The position numbers and the translations under genes are program-made. 64,000 nt of DNA from Paraconexibacter algicola (GTDB lineage: Bacteria; Actinomycetota; Thermoleophilia; Solirubrobacterales; Solirubrobacteraceae): assembly GCF_003044185.1 (NCBI RefSeq), contig NZ_PYYB01000002.1, positions 186,001 through 250,000 of the forward strand. Direction: 5' to 3'. Each line of letters starts with the position of its first letter. Position 1 is the stretch's first letter. The notes under the pieces are model-generated. The model was given only the letters and a program-made list of their open reading frames with translations, was not told the DNA's origin and did no database searches. Below are positions 23,567 to 32,601 of this stretch, piece after piece.

Positions 23567-24841
23567 CTACCCGCGGACGTGGCCGTCGCCGGTGACGACG
23601 TACTTGAAGGCGCAGAGCTCGCGCAGGCCGATCGGGCCGCGCGCGTGGAGCTTCTGGGTGGAGTTGCCGATCTCGGCGCCCATGCCGAACTCGCCCCCGT
23701 CGGTGAAGCGGGTCGAGGCGTTCACGTACACGCAGGCGGCGTCGACGCCCAGCTCGAACGCGCGCGCCGCCGCGGCGTCGTTCGTGACGATCGCCTCCGA
23801 GTGCCCCGAGCCGTGCCGGTTGACGTGCGCGATCGCCTCGTCGACGGAGTCGACGACGCCGACCGCCAGGGTGAGGGCGAGGAACTCGGTGTCCCAGTCC
23901 TCCTCGCCGGCGTCGAGCAGGCCGGCGGCGAGGTCGGCGCCCGCGAGCGCCCGGGTGCGGCCGTCGACGCGCAGCTCGACCCCGGCGTCGCGCAGGGCGC
24001 CGAGCGCGGCGGGCAGCACGGCCGGTGCGGCGTCGGCGTGCACGAGCAGCGTCTCCGCGGCGTTGCAGACGCCGGGCCGCTGCGTCTTGGCGTTGAGGAC
24101 GATCTCGACGGCGGTCGCGACGTCGGCGGACGCGTCGACGAACACGTGGCAGTTGCCGGACGCGGCGTAGATGACGGGCACGGTCGCGACGCCCTTCAGC
24201 GCGTTCTTCAGGCCCTCGCCGCCGCGCGGGATGATCAGGTCGACGATGCCGGTCTGGGTGGCGAGCTCGGCGAGCTCCTCGCGCCCGCCGCCGGCGACGA
24301 GGCCGATCGTGCCGGCGGGCAGCCCGGCCTCCTCGGCAGCCTGCGCGGCGATCCCGGCGAGCACGGCGTTGGAGTGGGCGGCCGACGACGAGCCGCGCAG
24401 CACGATCGCGTTGCCGGACTTCAGGCACAGCGCGGCGGCGTCGATCGTGACGTTCGGCCGGGCCTCGTAGACGACGGCGACGACCCCGAGCGGGACGCGG
24501 ACCTTCTTGACGTCGAGGCCGTTGGGCAGGCGCTTGCCGTCGATGACCTCCCCGACCGGGTCGGGCAGCGCGGCGATGTCGCGGACCTGGGCGGCGATCG
24601 CGGCGACCCGGTCGGCGTCGAGCAGCAGCCGGTCCAGGAGCGCGGCGTCCAGGCCGTTCTCGCGGCCGGCGTCCATGTCGCGGCCGTTGGCCTCGAGGAT
24701 CTCCGGCGTGCGGGCCACGAGCGCGTCGGCGATCGCGTGCAGCGCCCGGTCCTTGGTGGCGCTGTCGGTCGCGGCGAGCTGCCGCGAGGCCTCCTGCGCC
24801 GCGAGGCAGATGTCGGTGACGCTGCTGGTCGTCGTGGCCAT
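23567..24841 (-). CDS. proA: Gamma-glutamyl phosphate reductase
   Basis: NADPH-dependent second step of proline synthesis, reducing glutamyl-5-phosphate. The 424-residue aldehyde-dehydrogenase-fold protein shows VYEARPNVTIDAAALCLKSGNAIVLRGS, the catalytic Cys in QRPGVCNAAETLL, and the C-terminal FTDGGEFGMGAEIGNSTQKLHARGP signature. Full length. The ATG is set by TACCCT six bases upstream without a ribosome binding site, so proA has its own promoter although proB lies upstream in the same direction, separated by a 3.4-kb gene. Confidence 0.96.
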   Translation of the reverse strand: MATTTSSVTDICLAAQEASRQLAATDSATKDRALHAIADALVARTPEILEANGRDMDAGRENGLDAALLDRLLLDADRVAAIAAQVRDIAALPDPVGEVIDGKRLPNGLDVKKVRVPLGVVAVVYEARPNVTIDAAALCLKSGNAIVLRGSSSAAHSNAVLAGIAAQAAEEAGLPAGTIGLVAGGGREELAELATQTGIVDLIIPRGGEGLKNALKGVATVPVIYAASGNCHVFVDASADVATAVEIVLNAKTQRPGVCNAAETLLVHADAAPAVLPAALGALRDAGVELRVDGRTRALAGADLAAGLLDAGEEDWDTEFLALTLAVGVVDSVDEAIAHVNRHGSGHSEAIVTNDAAAARAFELGVDAACVYVNASTRFTDGGEFGMGAEIGNSTQKLHARGPIGLRELCAFKYVVTGDGHVRG

Positions 24842-24847
24842 GCCGGA

Positions 24848-24853
24848 AGGGTA
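24848..24853 (-). promoter_or_regulatory. -10 hexamer TACCCT of proA, leaderless spacing
   Basis: TACCCT, six bases (TCCGGC), then ATG on the minus strand. Confidence 0.55.
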
Positions 24854-24886
24854 CGTCACCGGCCCCGGGCGGCCCGTGCGGTGCGC

Positions 24887-27800
24887 CTACCGCACGCGCA
24901 CGGTGCTCGCGCGCCCGAGGCGGCCGCGCCGGTCGCGGCCGGTCACGGTGACGGTGAGGCGGCCGTCGTCGGCGCTGACGCCGGTGATCCGGACGCTGCG
25001 GGAGCGGCTCCCCAGGACGCGGGCGAGCGTGCGGCCGGAGCTGCGCCCGCGCACGCGCACGACGTAGCCGGTGGCGCGGGCCGCGGCGCGCCAGCGCACC
25101 GTGACCGCCCCGCTGGTGCGCCGCGCGCGCACGCCGCGGACGGTCGCGGGCCGCTGCGGTGCGGGCGCGGTGTAGGTCGCGACGACCGGGGCGCTCAGCG
25201 GCAGGTCGCCGCGGCTGACGAGCGCGACGATCTGCCGGCGGCCGCCCGGGCCGTCGGCCGGGGTGAACGTCAGCGTGCCGCGGTCCCCGGTCGCCGTCCC
25301 GAGCGAGGCGACCGCGGCGCGCGCGCCCTGCTCGGAGAAGCGCACGACCGCCCCGCCGCGGTCGGCGATCCGGTAGCGCAGGACGCGGCGGGCGCCGCGC
25401 CGCGTGACCGTGGCGGTCACCTTCACCGGCTTGGCGTCCCGGGCCACGAGCAGCTCGGTGATCGCCGGGGAGTCCGGGGCGGGCGCGACCGTCCAGACGC
25501 CGGGCTTGGGGTCGTTCAGGACGACCAGGGTGCGGGCCGCGTCGGGCAGCGGCAGCACGACGGCGGGACCGGCGAAGGAGCCGGTGGTGCGCGCGTCGGC
25601 CGGTGTGACCGTGGCGCCGTCGGGCCCGATCAGCGTCACCGCCGGGCTGCCGGCCGTGGCGTTCAGCTCGACGTTCTGGATCTTCGTGCCCGCCGTGACC
25701 GTGAACGTGCGGCCCCCGGGGACCTGCCGCGGAGCGAGCCGCAGGCCGGGCCGTTCGATCGTGAACGCCGTCAGGTCACAGCCGACGCCGATCCGCACGC
25801 CGGAGGGGATCGGCTTGTCGAACAGGTAGCCGACGTAGGCGCCGGCGCCCGCCACCGAGTAGCAGGCCCCGAACCCCTTGTTGGAGATCGCGGCGCGCGA
25901 GCCGGTCGCCGGGAGGAACCCGGCGAGCTCGACGTCGGCGCTGCCCTTCGCGCCGAACTGCCCGCGGCGGCCGTCGAGGAACCCCTCGATGCTGCCCTTG
26001 ACGCGGACGGCCTTGAGGTCGACGTCGTAGCCGGCGGTGAGGTCCGCGTACCCGTCGGTGGTGGCCTGCAGCGCCGCGGTCGCGAGCGAGATCCCGGCGA
26101 TGCTGCCGCGCCCGTCGAAGCGCAGCAGGACGCTGCCGCCGTCGATCGTGAGCGTGAGGTCGCCGTCGACGCCGACGGTGTAGGTGGACGGGGGCGCGAT
26201 CGGGAAGGCGCCGAAGGAGGCCCCGACCTTGATCTGCACGGGGTCGAGCGCGAAGCCGCCGCGAACCTCGGTGAAGTACGTGTTCGGGGCGATGAGCACC
26301 CCGGGGAACGGCGGGCGGACACGGAAGTCGCCCATCGTGAAGCGGCCGCCGACGAACGTGACGTCCGCGCCGAGCGCGGCGCCGCCGGGCAGGACGACGA
26401 GCGCCGCCCCGCGCCAGGTCTCGGTGCCGCCGCTGTAGGAGATCAGCAGGTCGCGGACCTCGAGCGGTCCGACCGGCGCCCGCTTGACGGCGAGCTTCAC
26501 GCTGTCGAGCGTGACGCCCTTGCCGAGCTCGGCCAGGAGCGTGGCGTCGCCGGTGATGCCGCCGAAGGCGCCGGGGAGCGAGAGCTGGATCGGGATCCGC
26601 ACGCCGGTCCTGGTCAGCAGGACCTTGATGCGCCCGGAGATCGGGAAGCCCGCGAGCTTCACGTCGGCGGGGTCGAAGTCCAGGAGCGTGCCGCCCTCGC
26701 GCGTGTCGGGGAACTGGATGTGCAGCTCCTCGTGCAGCAGCGTGACCTCGAGGCCGGCGCCGCGCAGCAGCACCCGCACCTTGCCGGTCGTGTCGAGGCG
26801 GGCGCGGCGCGGGTCGAGCAGGATCCGCACGCCGGGGTCCGGCCGCAGGATCAGGCCCATGAGGTCGACCTCGCCCTCGGAGACGGACGCCCCCGGGTAC
26901 TTCGGGTCGACGCTCGGCAGCAGGCAGCCCTGCTGGGGGCGGATCTGCAGGTCGCCGACGCGCACGCCGTCGCAGCCCGCGGTCGCGCCGGGGATGCCGC
27001 CGCCGGCGAGCGCCCCGAGGCCGGGCACCCCGGTCGGGGAGAGCGTCCCGAAGGCGCTGAGGCCGATCGTGCCGCTGGTCAGGCCGGTCGGGTCCTTGCG
27101 GTACACGGTGACCCCTCCCCCGTCGGCGGCGGCCGCGGAGCGCAGGCCGTCGAACGCCCCCTGCGCGATCGCCGCGGTCCGGGGCGGCGACCAGGAGCGG
27201 CCGCCGTCGGTGGAGTCGCTGGCCAGCAGCGTCGTGCCGATCGCGTCGGCGAAGACGGCGTGGAGCGCCCCGGCCGGGTCCTGGGCGAGCTCGCGCTGGC
27301 TGCCGGTGGCGAGGTCGGGCAGCGCCAGCGGGACGGGCGCACCGACCGCACCGCCGGTGAGCGGGCGGACCTCGTAGGGGGCGCGCAGGCCCGCGCGGCT
27401 GAGGAGGAACGGCCCGCGGGGACCGCTCGCCAGGCGCGGCTCCTCGGCGCCCGGCACGACGGTGCTGGTCCAGGCGGCGGCGTCGGCGGGGTCGGCGCCC
27501 GCGGGCAGGCGGCGCACGATCGTGTTGCCGGACAGGTCGGCGAACGCGGCCACCGGCTGGTCGCCCTCGAGCGCCAGCGACCCGTCGTAGGCCTGGTCGC
27601 CGGGCCCGAGCAGCGCGGTGGCCCGCGAGTACTGGCCGGGGACGACCGACTGGAAGACCGTGCCGCCGGTCTGGGTGTCGGAGATGACCCCGAGCCGCGG
27701 TGCGGCCCCGCCGAAGACGACGGCGTCGCCCGACGCCTCCTGCGTGCCGACGATCGTCGGCGGGCTCCACGTCTGCCCGCCGTCGGTGGAGGTGTACGCG

Positions 27801-28315
27801 TAGAGCGTGCGGTCGCTGGTCTGTCCGTCCGGGTGCTGCACGACGGCGGGGTAGCGGGAGGTGAGGACGACGAGCCCGTCGCCGACCTGGAGGATCCGCG
27901 GACCGGCGAAGTCCGCCGACGGCGTGAGGGCCGGGTCGAACGGCGTCGTGTTCGGGTTCGCGCAGGCGGTGGCGCCGCGCGGGAGCCGGCAGTAGGAGAT
28001 CTGGTCGTTCCCGGGCGCCGGCGCGTTGGTGACCCAGACGACGTGGGCGGTGCCTGCCGCGTCGACGAGCACGTCGGGCTTCCAGCCGTCTGCGGAGAGC
28101 GCGACGGACGGCGGCGCGGGTGCGGGACCGGTGCGCGGGAGCGTCCGCGTGCCCTTGTACCCGGGGGTCGAGTAGACGCCGCCCTTCTGGACCGGGCGCT
28201 TGGCCGGTGTCCGCTGCGCGTCGGCGGCCGGGACCACGCAGGCGGCTGCGGTCGCAACGGCGAGGAGGACACCCGGGAGACGGCCGCGCCCGCGCGCCGT
28301 CGTGCGCTCGATCAT
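24887..28315 (-). CDS. Large exported protein with Asp-box propeller and C-terminal FnIII-like domain, function unknown
   Basis: The 1142-residue protein starts with basic residues and a hydrophobic signal (LPGVLLAVATAAACVVPAADA). Residues about 70-420 look like a beta-propeller with sialidase-type Asp boxes (STDGGQTWSPP near 175, STDGGRSWSPP near 368). Residues about 470-860 are a Gly/Asp-rich all-beta region of repeated strand pairs (VDLMGLILRPDPGVRILLD, VRVLLRGAGLEVTLLHEEL) I cannot assign. A further beta region follows, and residues about 1055-1140 resemble fibronectin type III (TSGAVTVRWRAAARATGYVV). No catalytic sialidase residues are evident. It sits between proB and proA, normally adjacent. 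ATG lies eight bases after TAGGCT, so it probably has its own promoter. Confidence 0.72.
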   Translation of the reverse strand: MIERTTARGRGRLPGVLLAVATAAACVVPAADAQRTPAKRPVQKGGVYSTPGYKGTRTLPRTGPAPAPPSVALSADGWKPDVLVDAAGTAHVVWVTNAPAPGNDQISYCRLPRGATACANPNTTPFDPALTPSADFAGPRILQVGDGLVVLTSRYPAVVQHPDGQTSDRTLYAYTSTDGGQTWSPPTIVGTQEASGDAVVFGGAAPRLGVISDTQTGGTVFQSVVPGQYSRATALLGPGDQAYDGSLALEGDQPVAAFADLSGNTIVRRLPAGADPADAAAWTSTVVPGAEEPRLASGPRGPFLLSRAGLRAPYEVRPLTGGAVGAPVPLALPDLATGSQRELAQDPAGALHAVFADAIGTTLLASDSTDGGRSWSPPRTAAIAQGAFDGLRSAAAADGGGVTVYRKDPTGLTSGTIGLSAFGTLSPTGVPGLGALAGGGIPGATAGCDGVRVGDLQIRPQQGCLLPSVDPKYPGASVSEGEVDLMGLILRPDPGVRILLDPRRARLDTTGKVRVLLRGAGLEVTLLHEELHIQFPDTREGGTLLDFDPADVKLAGFPISGRIKVLLTRTGVRIPIQLSLPGAFGGITGDATLLAELGKGVTLDSVKLAVKRAPVGPLEVRDLLISYSGGTETWRGAALVVLPGGAALGADVTFVGGRFTMGDFRVRPPFPGVLIAPNTYFTEVRGGFALDPVQIKVGASFGAFPIAPPSTYTVGVDGDLTLTIDGGSVLLRFDGRGSIAGISLATAALQATTDGYADLTAGYDVDLKAVRVKGSIEGFLDGRRGQFGAKGSADVELAGFLPATGSRAAISNKGFGACYSVAGAGAYVGYLFDKPIPSGVRIGVGCDLTAFTIERPGLRLAPRQVPGGRTFTVTAGTKIQNVELNATAGSPAVTLIGPDGATVTPADARTTGSFAGPAVVLPLPDAARTLVVLNDPKPGVWTVAPAPDSPAITELLVARDAKPVKVTATVTRRGARRVLRYRIADRGGAVVRFSEQGARAAVASLGTATGDRGTLTFTPADGPGGRRQIVALVSRGDLPLSAPVVATYTAPAPQRPATVRGVRARRTSGAVTVRWRAAARATGYVVRVRGRSSGRTLARVLGSRSRSVRITGVSADDGRLTVTVTGRDRRGRLGRASTVRVR

Positions 28316-28363
28316 GGGCGCGCAGCCTACTCGCGACAGACGTCGCCGGAAAGGGGTGGATCC

Positions 28364-29458
28364 CTATCCGAGGACGAGGTAGTCCCGGTGGACCGCCTCG
28401 TCCGCGGCGCCGCCGAGCCGCTCGCGCACCGTCGCGGTCTTCTCCCCGGCGACCGCGGCCAGCTCGTCGCGGCTGAACGTGCTGATCCCCTTGCCCACCG
28501 GCTCGCCGGCGCGCGTGACGATCTCCACGGCGTCCCCGGCGTCGAAGCTGCCCTGCACCGCGACGACCCCGACGGGCAGGAGCGAGGCGGCGCCGTCACG
28601 CAGCGCGCGGGCCGCGCCGTCGTCGATGACCACGGTGCCGCGCGTCGGCTTGGCGTACTTCAGCCAGAGCTTGAACGAGGAGTAGCGGGCCGGCCGGGCG
28701 GCGAACCGCGTGCCCGCCCCCTCGCCGGAGAGGACGGCCTCCAGCGCGCCGGGCAGGATGCCGCTGCAGATCGTCGTCGGGATCCCGGCGGCGGTCGCCA
28801 TCTCGGCGGCGACGACCTTCGACCGCATCCCGCCGGAGCCCAGCGCGCTCGTCTCGTGCCCGATCGACAGCGCCTCGAGGTCGGCGACGTCGGCGACCTC
28901 GCGCACGAGCGAGGCGTCGGGGTCGATCCGCGGGTTGGCGGTGAATAGGCCCTCGATGTCGGTGCACAGGACGAGCTCGTCGGCCCCGACGAGCACCGCG
29001 ACCTGGGCGGCGAGGAAGTCGTTGTCGCCGAAGCTGATCTCGTCGGTCGTCGTGGTGTCGTTCTCGTTGATGACCGGCAGCACGCGCCACTCCAGCAGCT
29101 TGCGCAGCGTCTGGCGGGCGTTGAGGTAGTGCAGCCGCGCGCTCATGTCGAAGAACGTCAGCAGCACCTGCGCGGTCGTCACGTCGCGCTCACGCAGCAG
29201 CTCGTCGTAGACGCGGTAGAGCTTGCCCTGCCCGACCGCGCTGGCGGCCTGCAGGTCCTCGATCGCGGTCGGCCGGACCGGCAGGTCCATGATCCGCATC
29301 CCGCGGGCGATCGCGCCGCTGGTGACGAGCACGACGTCGTCCCCCGCCGCGTGGCGGTCCGCGAGGGCGGTGCAGATCCGCGCGATGACCTCCGCGCGCA
29401 GGGTTCCGTCGTTCTCGGCGACGACGCTGGATCCGAGCTTGACGACGGTGCGGGCCAT
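28364..29458 (-). CDS. proB: Glutamate 5-kinase with PUA domain
   Basis: First enzyme of proline synthesis, feedback-inhibited by proline. The 364-residue protein has the amino-acid kinase domain (VVKLGSSVV at 5-13, LVTSGAIARGM, INENDTTTTDEISFGDNDFLAAQVA, SGGMRSKVVAAEMATAAGIP) and a C-terminal PUA domain (about 275-355). ATG fits the conserved ARTVVKLGSS start; a longer form is unlikely. TAAGCT lies 11 bases upstream, so the leader is short. It follows obg by 37 bases in the same direction, the usual obg-proB order, and is separated from proA by the large exported protein. Confidence 0.96.
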   Translation of the reverse strand: MARTVVKLGSSVVAENDGTLRAEVIARICTALADRHAAGDDVVLVTSGAIARGMRIMDLPVRPTAIEDLQAASAVGQGKLYRVYDELLRERDVTTAQVLLTFFDMSARLHYLNARQTLRKLLEWRVLPVINENDTTTTDEISFGDNDFLAAQVAVLVGADELVLCTDIEGLFTANPRIDPDASLVREVADVADLEALSIGHETSALGSGGMRSKVVAAEMATAAGIPTTICSGILPGALEAVLSGEGAGTRFAARPARYSSFKLWLKYAKPTRGTVVIDDGAARALRDGAASLLPVGVVAVQGSFDAGDAVEIVTRAGEPVGKGISTFSRDELAAVAGEKTATVRERLGGAADEAVHRDYLVLG

Positions 29459-29495
29459 GGGCGGCCGCAAGCTTACGGACCGGCCGGGTCGGGCC

Positions 29496-30839
29496 TCAGC
29501 CCGGGTCGAGCTCGAACACGACGCCGCCGATCTCGACGTCGTCGCCGGGCTCGAACCCCTGCTCCTCCAGGGCGCGGATCACGCCCATGCGGTGGAGCTT
29601 GCCCTCGACGTGGTGCAGGGCCTCGTCGTTCTCGAGGTCGTGCCGGAGGATCAGCCGGTCGACCGCGTCGCCGCTGACCCGCCACTCGCCCTCGCCGATC
29701 TCCTCGACGGTCCAGCCCTTGTTGCGCGCCGGCCGGAAGACGCGGTGCTCGGCGAGGTCCTGCGCGTCGGCGAGCCCGAGGTCGGGCGCGGTCTCCGGGG
29801 CGGCGAGCGGGACCCGGCGGAACAGCTCCTTGGCGAGGTCGTCGAGCCCGAGGTGGGTCGCCGAGGACGTGATGACCACCGGGGTGGCGACCTGCGGCGG
29901 CCGGTCGTCCCACTCCTCGCGCTCGGGCAGCTCGGCGGCGAACCGCTCGCGCCACAGCTCGGCGACGACCTCGGCGTCCTCGGGGGCGACGAGGTCGGCC
30001 TTCGACAGCGCGAGGATCCGCGGCAGCCGCGCCAGGCGCGGGTCGTGCAGGGCGAGCTCGCGCTCGATCGTCTCGTAGTTCGTCTCCGGGTCCGAGCCGT
30101 CGAGCGGCTCGAGGTCGAGGACGTGCACGAGCAGGCGCGTGCGCTCGACGTGCGCGAGGAAGTCGTGGCCGAGGCCGACGCCCTCGGAGGCGCCCTCGAC
30201 GAGCCCGGGGATGTCGGCGAGGATCAGCTGCCGGCCGTCCGCCTCGATCGTCCCGAGCTGCGGCTCGAGCGTCGTGAACGGGTAGCTGGCGATCTTCGGC
30301 GCGGCGCGCGTCATGACGCTCAGCAGCGAGCTCTTGCCGGCGTTGGGGACGCCGACGAAGCCGACGTCGGCCAGCAGCTTCAGCCGCAGGTCGATCCAGC
30401 GCTCCTCCCCGGGCAGACCGAGCTCGGCGAACCGCGGCGACTGGCGGGTGGAGGACTTGAAGCGGCGGTTGCCGCGCCCGCCGAGCCCGCCCTCGGCGAC
30501 GACGACGCGCCGTCCGGGGACCGTGAGGTCATGCATCGTCCCGTCGTCGAGCCGGACCTCGGTGCCGGGCGGCACGCGGACCTCGAGCGTCGGCCCGTCG
30601 GCCCCCTCCCGCTGGGAGCCCTCGCCGTGTCGGCCGCGCTGCGCCTTGTAGTGGGCGCTGCGCTTGAACACCTGCAGGTCGCGCAGCGAGTCGTCGCAGA
30701 CGAGCACGACGTCCCCGCCGCGGCCGCCGTCGCCGCCGTCGGGCCCGCCCTGGGGCACGTGCGCCTCGCGGCGGAAGCTCATGCAGCCGTTGCCGCCGTC
30801 GCCGGCGTGAACGTGGATGCGGGCCTTGTCGTAGAGCAT
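29496..30839 (-). CDS. obg: Obg/CgtA GTPase of ribosome assembly
   Basis: Essential 50S assembly and stress GTPase. The 447-residue protein has the Gly-rich Obg fold (KARIHVHAGDGGNGCMSFRREAHVPQGGPDGGDGG), the G domain with GVPNAGKSS (P-loop), FTTLEPQLGT, DIPGLVEGAS and SKADL, and a C-terminal OCT domain (RPARNKGWTVEEIGEGEWRVSGDAVDRLILRHDLEN). Full length. Normally follows rpmA; here an SDR gene on the opposite strand and a small membrane gene lie between. No clear TANNNT hexamer is seen just upstream. Confidence 0.96.
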   Translation of the reverse strand: MLYDKARIHVHAGDGGNGCMSFRREAHVPQGGPDGGDGGRGGDVVLVCDDSLRDLQVFKRSAHYKAQRGRHGEGSQREGADGPTLEVRVPPGTEVRLDDGTMHDLTVPGRRVVVAEGGLGGRGNRRFKSSTRQSPRFAELGLPGEERWIDLRLKLLADVGFVGVPNAGKSSLLSVMTRAAPKIASYPFTTLEPQLGTIEADGRQLILADIPGLVEGASEGVGLGHDFLAHVERTRLLVHVLDLEPLDGSDPETNYETIERELALHDPRLARLPRILALSKADLVAPEDAEVVAELWRERFAAELPEREEWDDRPPQVATPVVITSSATHLGLDDLAKELFRRVPLAAPETAPDLGLADAQDLAEHRVFRPARNKGWTVEEIGEGEWRVSGDAVDRLILRHDLENDEALHHVEGKLHRMGVIRALEEQGFEPGDDVEIGGVVFELDPG

Positions 30840-30905
30840 TGCGGGTAGAGGAGGATCCGCTCGGGCGGACTTCCCCGCCCCATCGTGACACGACGAAAGG
30901 TCCCC

Positions 30906-31601
30906 ATGGCTTCCGACAAGGTCTTCCTCATCACCGGCGCGAGTTCCGGCATCGGCGCCGAGACCGCGCGCCTCGCCGCCGCGGCCGGCTACCGGCTCGT
31001 GCTCGGCGCGCGCTCCACCGACAAGCTCGAGGCGCTCGTGGAGGAGCTCGGCGGCACCGACCGGGCGATCGCCGTCGGCGTCGACGTGACCGAGTGGGAC
31101 CAGGTGCAGGCGTTCGCCGCCGCGGCCCGCGACACGTTCGGCCGCATCGACGTCGTCTTCGCGAACGCCGGCTTCGGAGCGGCGCGCGGCTTCCGCAACG
31201 AGACGCCCGAGCACTGGAAGTCGATGGTGCTCACGAACGTCTACGGGTGCGCGCTGACGATCCGGGCGACGATCGATGACGTGGAGGCCAACCGCGGCCA
31301 CTTCCTGCTGACCAGCTCGATCGCCGGGCGGCGGGCGCTCCAGGGCAGCCTCTACAGCTCGACGAAGTGGGCGGTCACCGGCATGGGCGAGTCGCTGCGC
31401 CAGGAGCTCAACGGGACCGGTGCGCGCGTCACGCTGATCGAGCCCGGCATGGTCGACACGCCGTTCTTCGACAACGGCGCCCCCGGCCAGGACCCGCTGC
31501 AGGCGGTCGACATCGCCAACGCGGTCATGTACGCGGTGACGCAGCCGCCGCACGTCGACGTCAACGAGATCCTCGTGCGGCCGACCGCCCAGGAGGGCTG
31601 A
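30906..31601 (+). CDS. Short-chain dehydrogenase/reductase
   Basis: A 231-residue classical SDR: TGASSGIG (10-17), FANAG in place of NNAG (VVFANAGFG), catalytic Ser in LLTSSIAG, and Y-x3-K in YSSTKWAV. The tail EPGMVDTPFF matches the substrate loop of many SDRs; substrate unknown. Unlike most genes here it has a ribosome binding site, GAAAGG, seven bases before ATG. It reads opposite to its neighbours and splits the usual rpmA-obg pair; divergent from obg, convergent with the DUF4267-like gene (18 bases between stops). Confidence 0.9.
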   Translation: MASDKVFLITGASSGIGAETARLAAAAGYRLVLGARSTDKLEALVEELGGTDRAIAVGVDVTEWDQVQAFAAAARDTFGRIDVVFANAGFGAARGFRNETPEHWKSMVLTNVYGCALTIRATIDDVEANRGHFLLTSSIAGRRALQGSLYSSTKWAVTGMGESLRQELNGTGARVTLIEPGMVDTPFFDNGAPGQDPLQAVDIANAVMYAVTQPPHVDVNEILVRPTAQEG

Positions 31602-31619
31602 GCGGCCGCGCGGCGGCGG

Positions 31620-31997
31620 TCAGGCGCGCTTGAGCGCGCCGGCGAGCGCGAAGCTCGCCGCCGCCGCGCCGCCCGCGACGGCGATCATGGCGGGGTACTG
31701 GCGCGGCAGGCCGTCGCGCGCGGCGACGGTCGCGGCGCAGTCGACGAGGTCCGCGACCCCGCACGTGGCGACCCAGCGCGGGCCGACCTCGGGGTGCTCC
31801 AGGGTGTGCAGCGTGATCGCGCCGAGGATCGCGTCGCGGATCCCGAGGGCGCGGACGGCGACGTGGCCGCCCGGCGTGTCGGCGACGTCGCCGAGCCAGG
31901 CGCCGGTCGCTCGGCCGGGCGCGGCGACCATCGCCAGCCCGAGCGCGAGACGGCCCGCGGCGATGCCGCGGGCCAGGGTCTTCGGGGACAGCGCCAC
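31620..31997 (-). CDS. Small membrane protein, DUF4267-like
   Basis: The 125-residue protein has about three or four hydrophobic segments and the pattern GRLALGLAMVAAPGRATGAWLG ... RALGIRDAILGAITL, which resembles the DUF4267 family of unknown function. It follows rpmA by 14 bases in the same direction, so it is probably on the rplU-rpmA transcript. GTG start. Role unknown. Confidence 0.68.
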   Translation of the reverse strand: MALSPKTLARGIAAGRLALGLAMVAAPGRATGAWLGDVADTPGGHVAVRALGIRDAILGAITLHTLEHPEVGPRWVATCGVADLVDCAATVAARDGLPRQYPAMIAVAGGAAAASFALAGALKRA

Positions 31998-32011
31998 GGC
32001 GCCGGTCCTCG

Positions 32012-32272
32012 CTACTCGGCGGCGGCGGGCTGGACGCTGACGACGCGGCCCTTGCGACCGACGTCGAAGGACACGGTGCCCGCGGCGCGCGCGTACAGCG
32101 TGTCGTCCTTGCCCATGCCGACGCCCTCGCCGGCCTTGAAGCGGCTGCCGCGCTGGCGCACGATGATCTCGCCACCGGTGACGGTCTCACCGGCGAACAC
32201 CTTCACGCCGAGGCGCTTGGCGTTGGAGTCGCGGCCGTTCTTGGAGGACCCGAGGCCCTTCTTGTGTGCCAT
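32012..32272 (-). CDS. rpmA: 50S ribosomal protein L27
   Basis: The 86-residue basic protein begins [20 protein letters not shown], the highly conserved N-terminus that reaches the peptidyl-transferase centre, and keeps [20 protein letters not shown] and [13 protein letters not shown]-like strands. There is no Firmicutes-type N-terminal extension needing cleavage. GGAG 12 bases upstream of ATG serves as ribosome binding site. Follows rplU by 12 bases. Confidence 0.97.
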   Translation of the reverse strand: MAHKKGLGSSKNGRDSNAKRLGVKVFAGETVTGGEIIVRQRGSRFKAGEGVGMGKDDTLYARAAGTVSFDVGRKGRVVSVQPAAAE

Positions 32273-32284
32273 CTCGTAACGCTC

Positions 32285-32593
32285 CTACTTGGCCTTGATG
32301 CCGGTGATCTCGATGCGGGTCAGGTCCTGCCGGTGGCCGTTCTTGTTCTTGTAGCCGCGCTTGGGCTTGAACTTGAACACCACGAGCTTCGGACCGCGGA
32401 CGTGCTCGACGACCTTCGCCGAGACGGACGCCTTCTCGAGGCCGGCCTTGTCGAACACCGACTCGTCACCGCTGATCAGGAGCGGCTGGAGGGCGACGGT
32501 GTCCCCGGGCTCACCGGCGAGCTTCTCCACGAGCAGGGTCTGGCCCTCTTCCACGCGGTACTGCTTGCCACCGGTCTTCACGACTGCGTACAT
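32285..32593 (-). CDS. rplU: 50S ribosomal protein L21
   Basis: The 102-residue protein has MYAVVKTGGKQYRVEEGQ at the start and KPKRGYKNKNGHRQDLTRIEITGI at the end, the signatures of L21, which binds 23S rRNA. The ATG at 32593 gives the conserved N-terminus; a GTG four codons upstream is less likely. It starts eight bases after the rne stop, so it is at the end of the long mre-rne transcript or has an internal promoter I do not see. Confidence 0.97.
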   Translation of the reverse strand: MYAVVKTGGKQYRVEEGQTLLVEKLAGEPGDTVALQPLLISGDESVFDKAGLEKASVSAKVVEHVRGPKLVVFKFKPKRGYKNKNGHRQDLTRIEITGIKAK

Positions 32594-32601
32594 AAGAAAA
32601 T

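Noticed and set aside
23411-28948. An 1845-codon open frame on the plus strand opposite nadD, proA, the exported protein and proB
   Set aside because: It runs antisense to several well-recognised genes, has low-complexity Arg/Gly/Val-rich composition and no domain. Long antisense frames are expected at this GC content.
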